Positions 8,719 to 13,603 of a stretch of DNA of 13,603 nucleotides are shown one piece after another. Positions within the stretch are counted from its first letter, which is position 1. Each line of letters starts with the position of its first letter. Below the pieces are notes generated by a model that was not told the origin of the DNA, did not search any database, and saw nothing but the letters and a program-made list of their open reading frames with translations. Source of the stretch: JAUIAI01 sp049680625 (GTDB lineage: Bacteria; Pseudomonadota; Gammaproteobacteria; Burkholderiales; Burkholderiaceae_E); contig JBAUID010000164.1 in the NCBI GenBank assembly GCA_049680625.1, positions 1-13,603 of the forward strand, given 5' to 3'. Position numbers and translations under genes: made by a program.

Positions 8719-9102
8719 TTACTTCATCTCGGCGTTAGCGCCAGCATCTAAGAGTTGCTTAAGCAAGGCTTCAGCATCAGCCTTGGAAACGCCTTCTTTA
8801 ATTGCCTTCGGTGCGCTGTCAACCATGTCTTTGGCTTCTTTGAGGCCAAGACCGGTTGCCGAACGGACCACTTTGATGACTTCAACTTTCTTGTCACCAG
8901 GGCCTTGCAGGATGACGTCAAATTCAGTTTGCTCGGCAGCTGCGCCAGCATCACCGGCAGCCGCGCCAGGCGCAGCAACGGCGACAGCAGCAGCAGCGGC
9001 TGAAACGCCAAACTTCTCTTCCATCATGGTGATGAGCTCTGACAGCTCAAGTACAGACATGCCAGCGACGGCGTCCAGGATTTCTTCTTTACTCAGTGCC
9101 AT
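8719..9102 (-). CDS. rplL: Large ribosomal subunit protein bL12 (L7/L12)
   Basis: Stalk protein of the 50S subunit that recruits translation GTPases such as EF-Tu and EF-G. It has 127 residues: an N-terminal dimerisation and L10-binding domain (about 1-33, MALSKEEILDAVAGMS), a flexible Ala/Gly-rich hinge (about 35-58), and a globular C-terminal factor-binding domain (about 59-127) with the conserved GLGLKEAKDMVDSAP and KEGVSKADAE segments. It is slightly longer than the 121-residue E. coli protein because of the hinge. The ATG start at 9100-9102 has GGAG about nine nucleotides upstream. It follows rplJ after 79 nt; L12 is needed in several copies per L10, so its own strong translation start is expected. 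Confidence 0.99.
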   Translation of the reverse strand: MALSKEEILDAVAGMSVLELSELITMMEEKFGVSAAAAAVAVAAPGAAAGDAGAAAEQTEFDVILQGPGDKKVEVIKVVRSATGLGLKEAKDMVDSAPKAIKEGVSKADAEALLKQLLDAGANAEMK

Positions 9103-9181
9103 TGTTTAAGACTCCGAAAGATCTTGTTAGTTAGTTACAGATAACAGTTAATAAAAAAAACGATTGTTGAATGCAGCGAAA
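9103..9181 (-). other. AU-rich rplJ-rplL spacer with U8 tract
   Basis: This 79-nt spacer is AU-rich and holds a run of eight U in the transcript, followed by further A/U-rich sequence. I see no stable stem directly before the U-run, so it is not called a terminator. An AU-rich, unpaired stretch is a plausible RNase E entry site or translation enhancer for rplL, by inference only. Confidence 0.45.
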
Positions 9182-9712
9182 TTAACCGGCTTGCTGTTCT
9201 TTCTGGTCGCGCAATGCGGCGACCGTACGGACAAACCCGGTTGGAACTTCGTTAAGCGTACGAACAAACTTCGCAATCGGTGCCTGCATAGTGCCCAGCA
9301 ACTTGGACAACAGCTCGTCCCGGCTTGGCAAAGATGCCAAAGCCGAAATACCGGAAACATCCATTGCCCCGGTAGGCAAAGCACCACCTTTAATGATCAG
9401 TTTGTCATTTTCCTTCGCGAAGCCGTTGAGCACCTTCGCACAAGCAACCGGATCTTCAGAAATCCCGTACATCAGCGGCCCGATCAACTGATCGGACAAG
9501 CCTTCATACGAGGTTCCCTTGATTGCACGCTTGGCGAGAGAGTTCTTCAGCACACGGAGGTAGACACCCGAATCACGCGCCTGCTTGCGCAGGTTGGTCA
9601 TCGCTTCCACATTCAGACCACGGTACTCGGCAAAAATAACCGCTTCAGCCTTGGCCACATTGGCTGAGACTTCTGCGACTACGTCTTCCTTTTGAGCTCG
9701 CGTTAGAGCCAC
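9182..9712 (-). CDS. rplJ: Large ribosomal subunit protein uL10, GTG start
   Basis: Base of the 50S stalk. It binds 23S rRNA through its N-terminal domain and carries L7/L12 dimers on its C-terminal helix. 176 residues starting MALTRAQKEDVVAEVSAN, with the conserved AEYRGLNVEAMTNLRKQAR and VLKNSLAKRAIKGT segments and a C-terminal VRTVAALRDQKEQQ helix. The start codon is GTG (9710-9712). It is chosen because the N-terminus aligns with the family there and AAGGAG lies seven nucleotides upstream. The gene follows a 322-nt structured leader, as expected for the L10-L12 autoregulated unit, in which the L10-L12 complex represses its own mRNA (known in E. coli). Confidence 0.98.
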   Translation of the reverse strand: MALTRAQKEDVVAEVSANVAKAEAVIFAEYRGLNVEAMTNLRKQARDSGVYLRVLKNSLAKRAIKGTSYEGLSDQLIGPLMYGISEDPVACAKVLNGFAKENDKLIIKGGALPTGAMDVSGISALASLPSRDELLSKLLGTMQAPIAKFVRTLNEVPTGFVRTVAALRDQKEQQAG

Positions 9713-9735
9713 GGTCTTACTCCTTGTGAGAGACC
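9713..9735 (-). promoter_or_regulatory. rplJ ribosome binding site in a hairpin loop
   Basis: The Shine-Dalgarno AAGGAG (9720-9725) lies in the 13-nt loop of a potential 5-bp hairpin, GGUCU (9731-9735) pairing with AGACC (9713-9717). The stem ends directly at the GTG start codon. Such a fold could limit ribosome access and be coupled to the upstream L10 leader. The stem is short, so this is tentative. Confidence 0.5.
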
Positions 9736-9807
9736 AGCCAAAATGCTGACTGACCTCGGTTAAAGCACAGGCTGATTAAGAGCCCTGTACCCGGAATGAA
9801 AAGCAAG

Positions 9808-9842
9808 CAACATCAGATGTTGTTACCTTTCGCCTCAGGCGA
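9808..9842 (-). other. Two small hairpins between the L10 leader and rplJ
   Basis: Two adjoining perfect inverted repeats: 5-bp arms at 9830-9834 and 9838-9842 (3-nt loop), then 6-bp arms at 9808-9813 and 9817-9822 (3-nt loop). The second is followed in the RNA by a U-rich CUUGCUUUUC, but the stem is AU-rich and weak, so a terminator is not called. A further stem with a bulged G lies just downstream, near 9760-9787. Confidence 0.5.
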
Positions 9843-9883
9843 CCGATTTCGAGTTCGTGATGACAAACGCATGCTGCACATCT

Positions 9884-10013
9884 GTAACAAAAACCCTGCT
9901 TCGGGGACGCCATCTACGCTGGGTTACGGGCCGGCAAGCCGGCCGATCTTTTGAAGGCTTTCGCCTCCCTGCGGTCTTTGATAACCCGTTACTCCAAACT
10001 GCCGGAGCAACGG
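9884..10013 (-). promoter_or_regulatory. L10 leader, autoregulatory RNA structure upstream of rplJ
   Basis: The 322-nt region between rplA and rplJ has no gene. Folded by eye, its first part holds (a) a 10-bp hairpin with one G-U pair (9986-9995 with 10004-10013); (b) a closing helix of 6 bp plus a U-G pair (9981-9987 with 9921-9927); (c) a 6-bp hairpin capped by a GAAA tetraloop (9953-9968); and (d) a GC-rich 6-bp hairpin capped by CUUG (9929-9944). Position and a multi-branch fold match the L10 leader known from many bacteria, which the L10-L12 complex binds to repress rplJL. The segment 9889-9896 (GGG followed by UUUUU in the RNA) is at its 3' edge. I could not run a covariance-model search. 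Confidence 0.7.
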
Positions 10014-10034
10014 CCCAAAGTTCAAAAATAACTA

Positions 10035-10736
10035 CTAGGCATCGACAGCAAATGCGGACGGATCAACCCGGACTCCGATACCCATGGTGCTGGATACAGA
10101 TACCTTGCGCAGGTACAAGCCTTTTGCCCCAGCTGGCTTGGCAGCATTGAGGGCCGCAACCAGTGCTTTAAGGTTGGTAGCCAGCTTGGCTGATTCAAAA
10201 GACGCTTGCCCAATCGACGCATGTACGATGCCTGCTTTGTCGATTCGGTATTGCACCTGTCCGGATTTTGCGTTCTTTACTGCTGTCGCGACGTCGGCTG
10301 TCACTGTGCCAACCTTTGGATTGGGCATCAGGCCACGGGGCCCGAGAATCTGACCCAATTGGCCAACAACCCGCATTGCATCCGGCGATGCGACTACAAC
10401 GTCAAAATTCAGGTTACCGGCCTTAACCTGCTCAGCCAGATCTTCCATGCCAACGATATCCGCACCAGCCTCTTTGGCTGCATCAGCATTTGGGCCCTGG
10501 GTAAAAACAGCAACCCGAACCGTTTTGCCGGTTCCTTCCGGTAACACCACCGACCCACGAACAACTTGATCTGACTTCTTGGCGTCAACCCCAAGCTGAA
10601 CGGCAACGTCAATTGACTCGTTGAACTTCGCACCGGCACACTCTTTGACGAGATCCAGCGCAGCATTGAGCGGCATCGTTGAATTGCGGTTAACTTTTGC
10701 TTTAATAGCCTTTACGCGTTTGGAGACTTTAGCCAT
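10035..10736 (-). CDS. rplA: Large ribosomal subunit protein uL1
   Basis: L1 stalk protein of the 50S subunit, which binds 23S rRNA and helps release deacylated tRNA from the E site. It has 233 residues, the normal length. Seen: N-terminal MAKVSKRVKAIKAKV; the domain II segment VRVAVFTQG (73-81); LGQILGPRGLMPNPKVGTVT (127-146); and the L1 signature region SGQVQYRIDKAGIVHASIG (158-176), with a C-terminal KVSVSSTMGIGVRVD. The ATG (10734-10736) lies two nucleotides after the rplK TAA, with a strong GGAGGGG upstream inside rplK. The TAG stop is followed at once by a second in-frame TAG (10032-10034). In E. coli L1 represses the rplKA mRNA. Confidence 0.99.
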   Translation of the reverse strand: MAKVSKRVKAIKAKVNRNSTMPLNAALDLVKECAGAKFNESIDVAVQLGVDAKKSDQVVRGSVVLPEGTGKTVRVAVFTQGPNADAAKEAGADIVGMEDLAEQVKAGNLNFDVVVASPDAMRVVGQLGQILGPRGLMPNPKVGTVTADVATAVKNAKSGQVQYRIDKAGIVHASIGQASFESAKLATNLKALVAALNAAKPAGAKGLYLRKVSVSSTMGIGVRVDPSAFAVDA

Positions 10737-10738
10737 GA

Positions 10739-11170
10739 TTACTGCCCCTCCACGGTAATACCCATGCTGCGGGCGGAGCCGGCGATTGTGCGAACCGCTG
10801 CCTCAAGATCAGATGCGGTCAGATCGGGCTCTTTGGTTTTGGCAATTTCTTCCGCTTGCGCACGGGTAATTTTGCCCACTTTATCAATATGAGGTACTGC
10901 TGAACCTTTGGTGATCTTGGCGGCTTTCTTGATCAAAATCGACGCCGGTGGCGTCTTCATGATGAAGGTAAAGCTCTTATCAGCAAATGCCGTGATTACA
11001 ACGGGAATCGGCAGACCCGGCTCTACACTTTGGGTCTGGGCGTTGAACGCCTTACAAAATTCCATGATGTTCAAACCACGCTGACCAAGGGCCGGGCCGA
11101 TTGGTGGCGAGGGGTTGGCTTTACCAGCCGGGACTTGCAGCTTGATGTAGCCGACGATTTTCTTTGCCAT
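10739..11170 (-). CDS. rplK: Large ribosomal subunit protein uL11
   Basis: 50S protein at the GTPase-associated centre; with 23S rRNA it forms the binding site of thiostrepton-type antibiotics and is required for stringent-factor activation. It has 143 residues. Seen: the N-terminal domain with the proline-rich NPSPPIGPALGQRGLNIMEF (19-38, with Pro22, Pro23 and Pro26), the linker near KTPPAS (72-77), and the RNA-binding C-terminal domain ending GSARSMGITVEG. The ATG (11168-11170) has AAGGAG five nucleotides upstream. A CCAU/AUGG pairing could place this ribosome binding site in a loop (about 11168-11186), but the stem is only 4 bp. Forms a tight pair with rplA. Confidence 0.99.
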   Translation of the reverse strand: MAKKIVGYIKLQVPAGKANPSPPIGPALGQRGLNIMEFCKAFNAQTQSVEPGLPIPVVITAFADKSFTFIMKTPPASILIKKAAKITKGSAVPHIDKVGKITRAQAEEIAKTKEPDLTASDLEAAVRTIAGSARSMGITVEGQ

Positions 11171-11250
11171 GATGGCTCCTTATGGTGAGTACAAGCGCTG
11201 GTTCACTGAAAACACGCCAATGACGCGTAATACAACTACTAGAGCTCCTC

Positions 11251-11274
11251 GGTGGCCTGCGTGGGCAGCCCACC
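11251..11274 (-). other. Hairpin in the nusG-rplK spacer
   Basis: In the 132-nt spacer, 5-bp arms (11251-11255 and 11270-11274) and inner 4-bp arms (11257-11260 and 11265-11268) are separated by one mismatch and closed by a 4-nt loop. An alternative 5-bp stem within it (11261-11265 with 11269-11273) would compete. In the RNA it is preceded by U-rich sequence and followed by GAGGAGCUC, so it is not an intrinsic terminator. In E. coli a strong promoter lies between nusG and rplK; I see no convincing -35/-10 pair here. Confidence 0.6.
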
Positions 11275-11302
11275 AACAAAACTAACAAATAACAACAACT
11301 AA

Positions 11303-11836
11303 CTACAGCTTCTCGACCTGACCGAAGTCAAGTTCAACCGGCGTCGCACGGCCAAAAATGGTGACCGAGACACGCAATTTGCTTTTCTCGTAGTTCACCT
11401 CTTCAACGTTGCCATTGAAGTCGTTGAACGGGCCGTCTTTAACCCGAACCATCTCACCGACCTCGAACAGAACCTTCGGTTTGGGCTTCTCAACACCTTC
11501 CTGCATCTGCGCGAAGATCTTGTCGATCTCTGACTGCGGTACCGGTGCCGGGCGATTGCCCGAACCACCAACAAAACCAGTCACTTTATTGGTGCGCTTG
11601 ATCAAATGCCAGGTGTCGTCGTCCATTTCCATCCGGACCAGCACATAGCCCGGGTAGAAACGGCGCTCAGTAATCGTGCGCTTACCGTTTTTCATCTCGA
11701 CCACTTCTTCAGTGGGCACGAGAATTTCTTCAAACTTGTCTTGCATACCCGCGCGATCAACACGCTCTTTTATTGCGCGGGCAACACTTTTTTCCATGCC
11801 GGAATAGGCGTGAACAACATACCAATGCATCGCCAT
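11303..11836 (-). CDS. nusG: Transcription termination/antitermination factor NusG
   Basis: Binds the RNA polymerase clamp through its NGN domain, suppresses pausing, and links polymerase to Rho or ribosomal protein S10 through its KOW domain. It has 177 residues. NGN domain about 1-112 (HWYVVHAYSGMEKSVARAI at 4-22; RRFYPGYVLVRMEM at 58-71; KVTGFVGG at 84-91). KOW domain about 122-177 (VGEMVRVKDGPFNDFNGNVE at 126-145, SVTIFGRATPVEL). Start taken as ATG 11834-11836, two nucleotides after the secE TAA and preceded by GGAAG at good spacing; the next ATG, two codons in, is a less likely alternative. Translationally coupled to secE. Confidence 0.98.
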   Translation of the reverse strand: MAMHWYVVHAYSGMEKSVARAIKERVDRAGMQDKFEEILVPTEEVVEMKNGKRTITERRFYPGYVLVRMEMDDDTWHLIKRTNKVTGFVGGSGNRPAPVPQSEIDKIFAQMQEGVEKPKPKVLFEVGEMVRVKDGPFNDFNGNVEEVNYEKSKLRVSVTIFGRATPVELDFGQVEKL

Positions 11837-11838
11837 GA

Positions 11839-12219
11839 TTACTTCCAGCCCAAAATTGCGTCATACAAGAGCCACTGTAAGCCCTGATCGACAAGCCAAA
11901 GGAATATCGCCATGATCACGACAAAGACAAACACGATCATGGTCATTTGGGTCGTTTCTTTTTTACTTGGCCAGACAACCCGCCGGGCCTCCCCCCAAGA
12001 ATCTTTCGCAAAGGCGAAAAATCGCTGCCCCGGCCCCGACGTATAAGCAATGCCGGCGCCAACAAGCATGCCGAGCAAAACTGAGCCAACCCGAATAACG
12101 GTTGCCTGCTCAGCTAAAATGTAGAAACCGACTACACCGAGAATGACAGCCGCAATAGCAAGCGCCACCTTGGCTTTATCGGCAGCGCTGGTAACTGTTT
12201 CGATGTTCTGGTTGGCCAT
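11839..12219 (-). CDS. secE: Preprotein translocase subunit SecE
   Basis: Inner-membrane subunit of the SecYEG channel; clamps SecY and is essential for export and membrane insertion. It has 126 residues, with three hydrophobic segments at about 18-36, 41-60 and 92-112, the three-helix form known in E. coli (127 residues) rather than the short one-helix form. The conserved amphipathic region before the last helix reads WGEARRVVWPSKKETTQ (75-91). The C-terminal LYDAILGWK resembles betaproteobacterial SecE. The ATG at 12217-12219 has AGG and AAGG elements close upstream. Sits between tRNA-Trp and nusG, the usual order in proteobacteria. Confidence 0.97.
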   Translation of the reverse strand: MANQNIETVTSAADKAKVALAIAAVILGVVGFYILAEQATVIRVGSVLLGMLVGAGIAYTSGPGQRFFAFAKDSWGEARRVVWPSKKETTQMTMIVFVFVVIMAIFLWLVDQGLQWLLYDAILGWK

Positions 12220-12242
12220 TGCCTTACCTAAACCCTGAAATT

Positions 12243-12285
12243 ACCAAGCGCAACAATTTGCCCGCAGGCAGTTCGTTGCGCTGGT
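12243..12285 (-). other. Long hairpin in the tRNA-Trp/secE spacer
   Basis: Arms 12247-12254 and 12275-12282 form a perfect 8-bp stem. It extends inward by two pairs (one G-U) and outward by three more pairs past a one-base bulge (12243-12245 with 12283-12285). The loop contains a further 4-bp stem with the RNA loop UGCG. No U-run follows in the transcript. It may mark a processing boundary separating the mature tRNA from the secE-nusG mRNA. Confidence 0.65.
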
Positions 12286-12313
12286 TTAACTTAATCAGCC
12301 CTGAAACCTGTGG

Positions 12314-12389
12314 TGGCAGGGGCAGAGGGAATCGAACCCCCAACCTTCGGTTTTGGAGACCGACGCTCTGCCAGTTGAGCTATGCCCCT
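12314..12389 (-). tRNA. tRNA-Trp (anticodon CCA)
   Basis: 76 nt with the 3' CCA encoded. The cloverleaf was checked by hand: the 7-bp acceptor stem (AGGGGCA with TGCCCCT), 4-bp D stem (GCTC/GAGC), perfect 5-bp anticodon stem (TCGGT/ACCGA) with loop CTCCAAA, 5-nt variable loop, and T stem GGGGG/CCCTC (one G-U) with loop TTCGATT. The discriminator base is G. The anticodon CCA occupies 12354-12356. It lies 20 nt after tuf and is very probably co-transcribed with it. Confidence 0.98.
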
Positions 12390-12400
12390 AGGTTCCGCGT

Positions 12401-12420
12401 TTATCGCCGTCAGGCGATAA
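12401..12420 (-). other. Hairpin centred on the tuf stop codon
   Basis: A perfect 8-bp inverted repeat (12401-12408 and 12413-12420). The 4-nt loop (12409-12412) contains the whole tuf TGA stop. One arm is the last codons of tuf, the other is the first nucleotides of the spacer before tRNA-Trp. No U-run follows, so it is more likely an mRNA 3'-end stabiliser or processing barrier than a terminator. Confidence 0.75.
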
Positions 12421-13600
12421 CTTTAGCGACGACGCCGGCACCCACGGTACGGCCACCCTCTCGGATAGCAAACCGCAGCCCCTGCTCCATCGCAATCGGT
12501 GCAATCAACGTGACTTCCATCTTCACGTTATCCCCAGGCATCACCATCTCGGTGCCCTCGGGCAATTGAACCGACCCCGTCACATCAGTCGTACGGAAGT
12601 AAAACTGTGGACGATAGTTGTTGAAGAACGGCGTGTGACGGCCCCCTTCATCCTTACTCAGTACATACACCTCACACTCAAACTTCGTGTGCGGCGTGAT
12701 CGAGCCCGGCTTGGACAATACCTGACCACGCTCAACATCTTCTCGCTTCGTGCCACGCAGCAGCACTCCCACGTTATCCCCCGCCATGCCCTGATCCAGC
12801 AGCTTGCGGAACATCTCAACCCCGGTGCACGTCGTCTTGGCCGTGTCCTTGATGCCCACGATCTCCAGCTCGTCACCCACGTTCACAATACCGCGCTCTA
12901 TCCGCCCCGTCACTACCGTGCCGCGACCCGAGATCGAGAACACGTCCTCAATCGGCAGCAGGAACGCACCGTCCACCGCACGCTCGGGCTGCGGAATGTA
13001 TGAATCCAGCGCCTCTGCCAGCTTGAAGATCGACGGCTCGCCAATATCACTCTGGTCGCCCTCAAGCGCCTTCAGTGCACTGCCCTTGATGATCGGTGTG
13101 TCGTCACCCGGGAACTCGTACTTGGACAACAGCTCGCGCACTTCCATCTCCACCAGCTCGAGCAACTCCTCGTCATCCACCATGTCGCACTTGTTCATGT
13201 ACACCACTACGTACGGAACACCCACCTGGCGCGCCAGCAATATGTGCTCGCGCGTCTGCGGCATCGGGCCGTCTGCTGAGCTCACCACCAAAATCGCGCC
13301 GTCCATCTGCGCTGCTCCCGTGATCATGTTCTTCACATAGTCCGCGTGGCCCGGGCAGTCAACGTGCGCATAGTGACGGTTCTCCGTCTCGTACTCCACG
13401 TGCGCCGTCGAAATCGTAATCCCCCGCGCCTTCTCTTCCGGCGCCGCGTCAATCTGGTCGTAACCCTTGGCCTCACCACCGTACTTCTTCGTCAGCACCG
13501 TCGTGATCGCCGCCGTCAACGTCGTCTTGCCGTGGTCAACGTGTCCTATCGTACCCACGTTTACGTGCGGCTTCGTACGCTCAAATTTGCCTTTTGCCAT
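12410..13600 (-). CDS. tuf: Elongation factor Tu
   Basis: GTPase that delivers aminoacyl-tRNA to the ribosome. 396 residues, the usual betaproteobacterial length. GTP-binding motifs seen: GHVDHGKT (19-26), DCPGH (81-85), NKCD (136-139) and SAL (174-176). Effector region ARGITIST (58-65); domain II SISGRGTVVTGRIERG; domain III GGRHTPFFNNYRPQFYFRTTDVTG and the ending EGGRTVGAGVVAKVIA. ATG at 13598-13600, three bases from the window edge, so the promoter and ribosome binding site are not visible. Codon use differs from the neighbouring genes: the first eleven Thr codons are all ACG, and GCG, GTG, AAG and GAG are favoured. Betaproteobacteria commonly carry a second tuf after fusA; whether one exists here cannot be seen. 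Confidence 0.99.
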   Translation of the reverse strand: MAKGKFERTKPHVNVGTIGHVDHGKTTLTAAITTVLTKKYGGEAKGYDQIDAAPEEKARGITISTAHVEYETENRHYAHVDCPGHADYVKNMITGAAQMDGAILVVSSADGPMPQTREHILLARQVGVPYVVVYMNKCDMVDDEELLELVEMEVRELLSKYEFPGDDTPIIKGSALKALEGDQSDIGEPSIFKLAEALDSYIPQPERAVDGAFLLPIEDVFSISGRGTVVTGRIERGIVNVGDELEIVGIKDTAKTTCTGVEMFRKLLDQGMAGDNVGVLLRGTKREDVERGQVLSKPGSITPHTKFECEVYVLSKDEGGRHTPFFNNYRPQFYFRTTDVTGSVQLPEGTEMVMPGDNVKMEVTLIAPIAMEQGLRFAIREGGRTVGAGVVAKVIA

Positions 13601-13603
13601 TTC

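Noticed and set aside
9808..9822. Terminator before rplJ
   Set aside because: A 6-bp AU-rich stem with an interrupted U-rich follow-on; too weak and placed inside the rplJ leader.
10014..10060. Sigma-70 promoter for rplJL near the end of rplA
   Set aside because: TTGCTG with a T-rich element 17 nt later can be drawn, but the -10 match is poor; not reported as a feature.
12804..13340. 178-residue plus-strand open frame opposite tuf
   Set aside because: Mirrors tuf codons (Ser/Thr-rich shadow); the minus-strand EF-Tu frame is unambiguous.
1..13603. A hidden accessory system such as defence, mobile or CRISPR
   Set aside because: Every stretch is accounted for by conserved translation, transcription and secretion genes or short spacers; no foreign genes, transposase or repeat array were seen.

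Overview
The window is one continuous housekeeping locus from a proteobacterium, most likely a betaproteobacterium. Everything is transcribed from the minus strand, so the biological order runs right to left: tuf, tRNA-Trp, secE, nusG, rplK, rplA, rplJ, rplL, rpoB, rpoC. The class call rests on remembered family features: RpoB of 1391 residues with the MDQTNPLSE version of the rifampicin region, a three-helix SecE ending in LGWK, EF-Tu of 396 residues with an NKCD box, and tRNA-Trp between tuf and secE. I cannot name a genus. By eye, base composition is moderate in GC.

Right part (11303-13600): tuf (EF-Tu) is complete, with its start only 3 bases from the window edge, so its promoter lies outside. 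Its TGA stop sits in the loop of a perfect 8-bp hairpin, and tRNA-Trp(CCA) follows after 20 nt. A 94-nt spacer with a long hairpin leads to secE and nusG, which are separated by 2 nt.

Middle part (8719-11170): rplK-rplA (L11, L1; 2-nt gap) and rplJ-rplL (L10, L7/L12; 79-nt gap) are divided by a 322-nt leader before rplJ. This leader folds by eye into a 10-bp hairpin, a GAAA-capped hairpin, a CUUG-capped hairpin and a closing helix, as expected for the L10 autoregulatory leader. rplJ starts with GTG.

Left part (1-8574): rpoB and rpoC encode the beta and beta' subunits of RNA polymerase and are separated by only 10 nt, with the rpoC ribosome binding site touching the rpoB stop. The 144-nt rplL-rpoB spacer is almost filled by four successive hairpins. 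rpoC is cut by the left edge. It has no stop through codon 1462 and already carries a Gly/Ser/Pro-rich C-terminal tail about 100 residues long, partly built from a 12-bp tandem repeat.

Together the genes supply translation elongation (EF-Tu, tRNA-Trp, L1, L7/L12, L10, L11), protein export (SecE), transcription elongation control (NusG) and the catalytic core of RNA polymerase. I found no mobile element, CRISPR array, defence system or unknown gene. The points worth a second look are the RpoC tail, the structured spacers and the codon usage of tuf.
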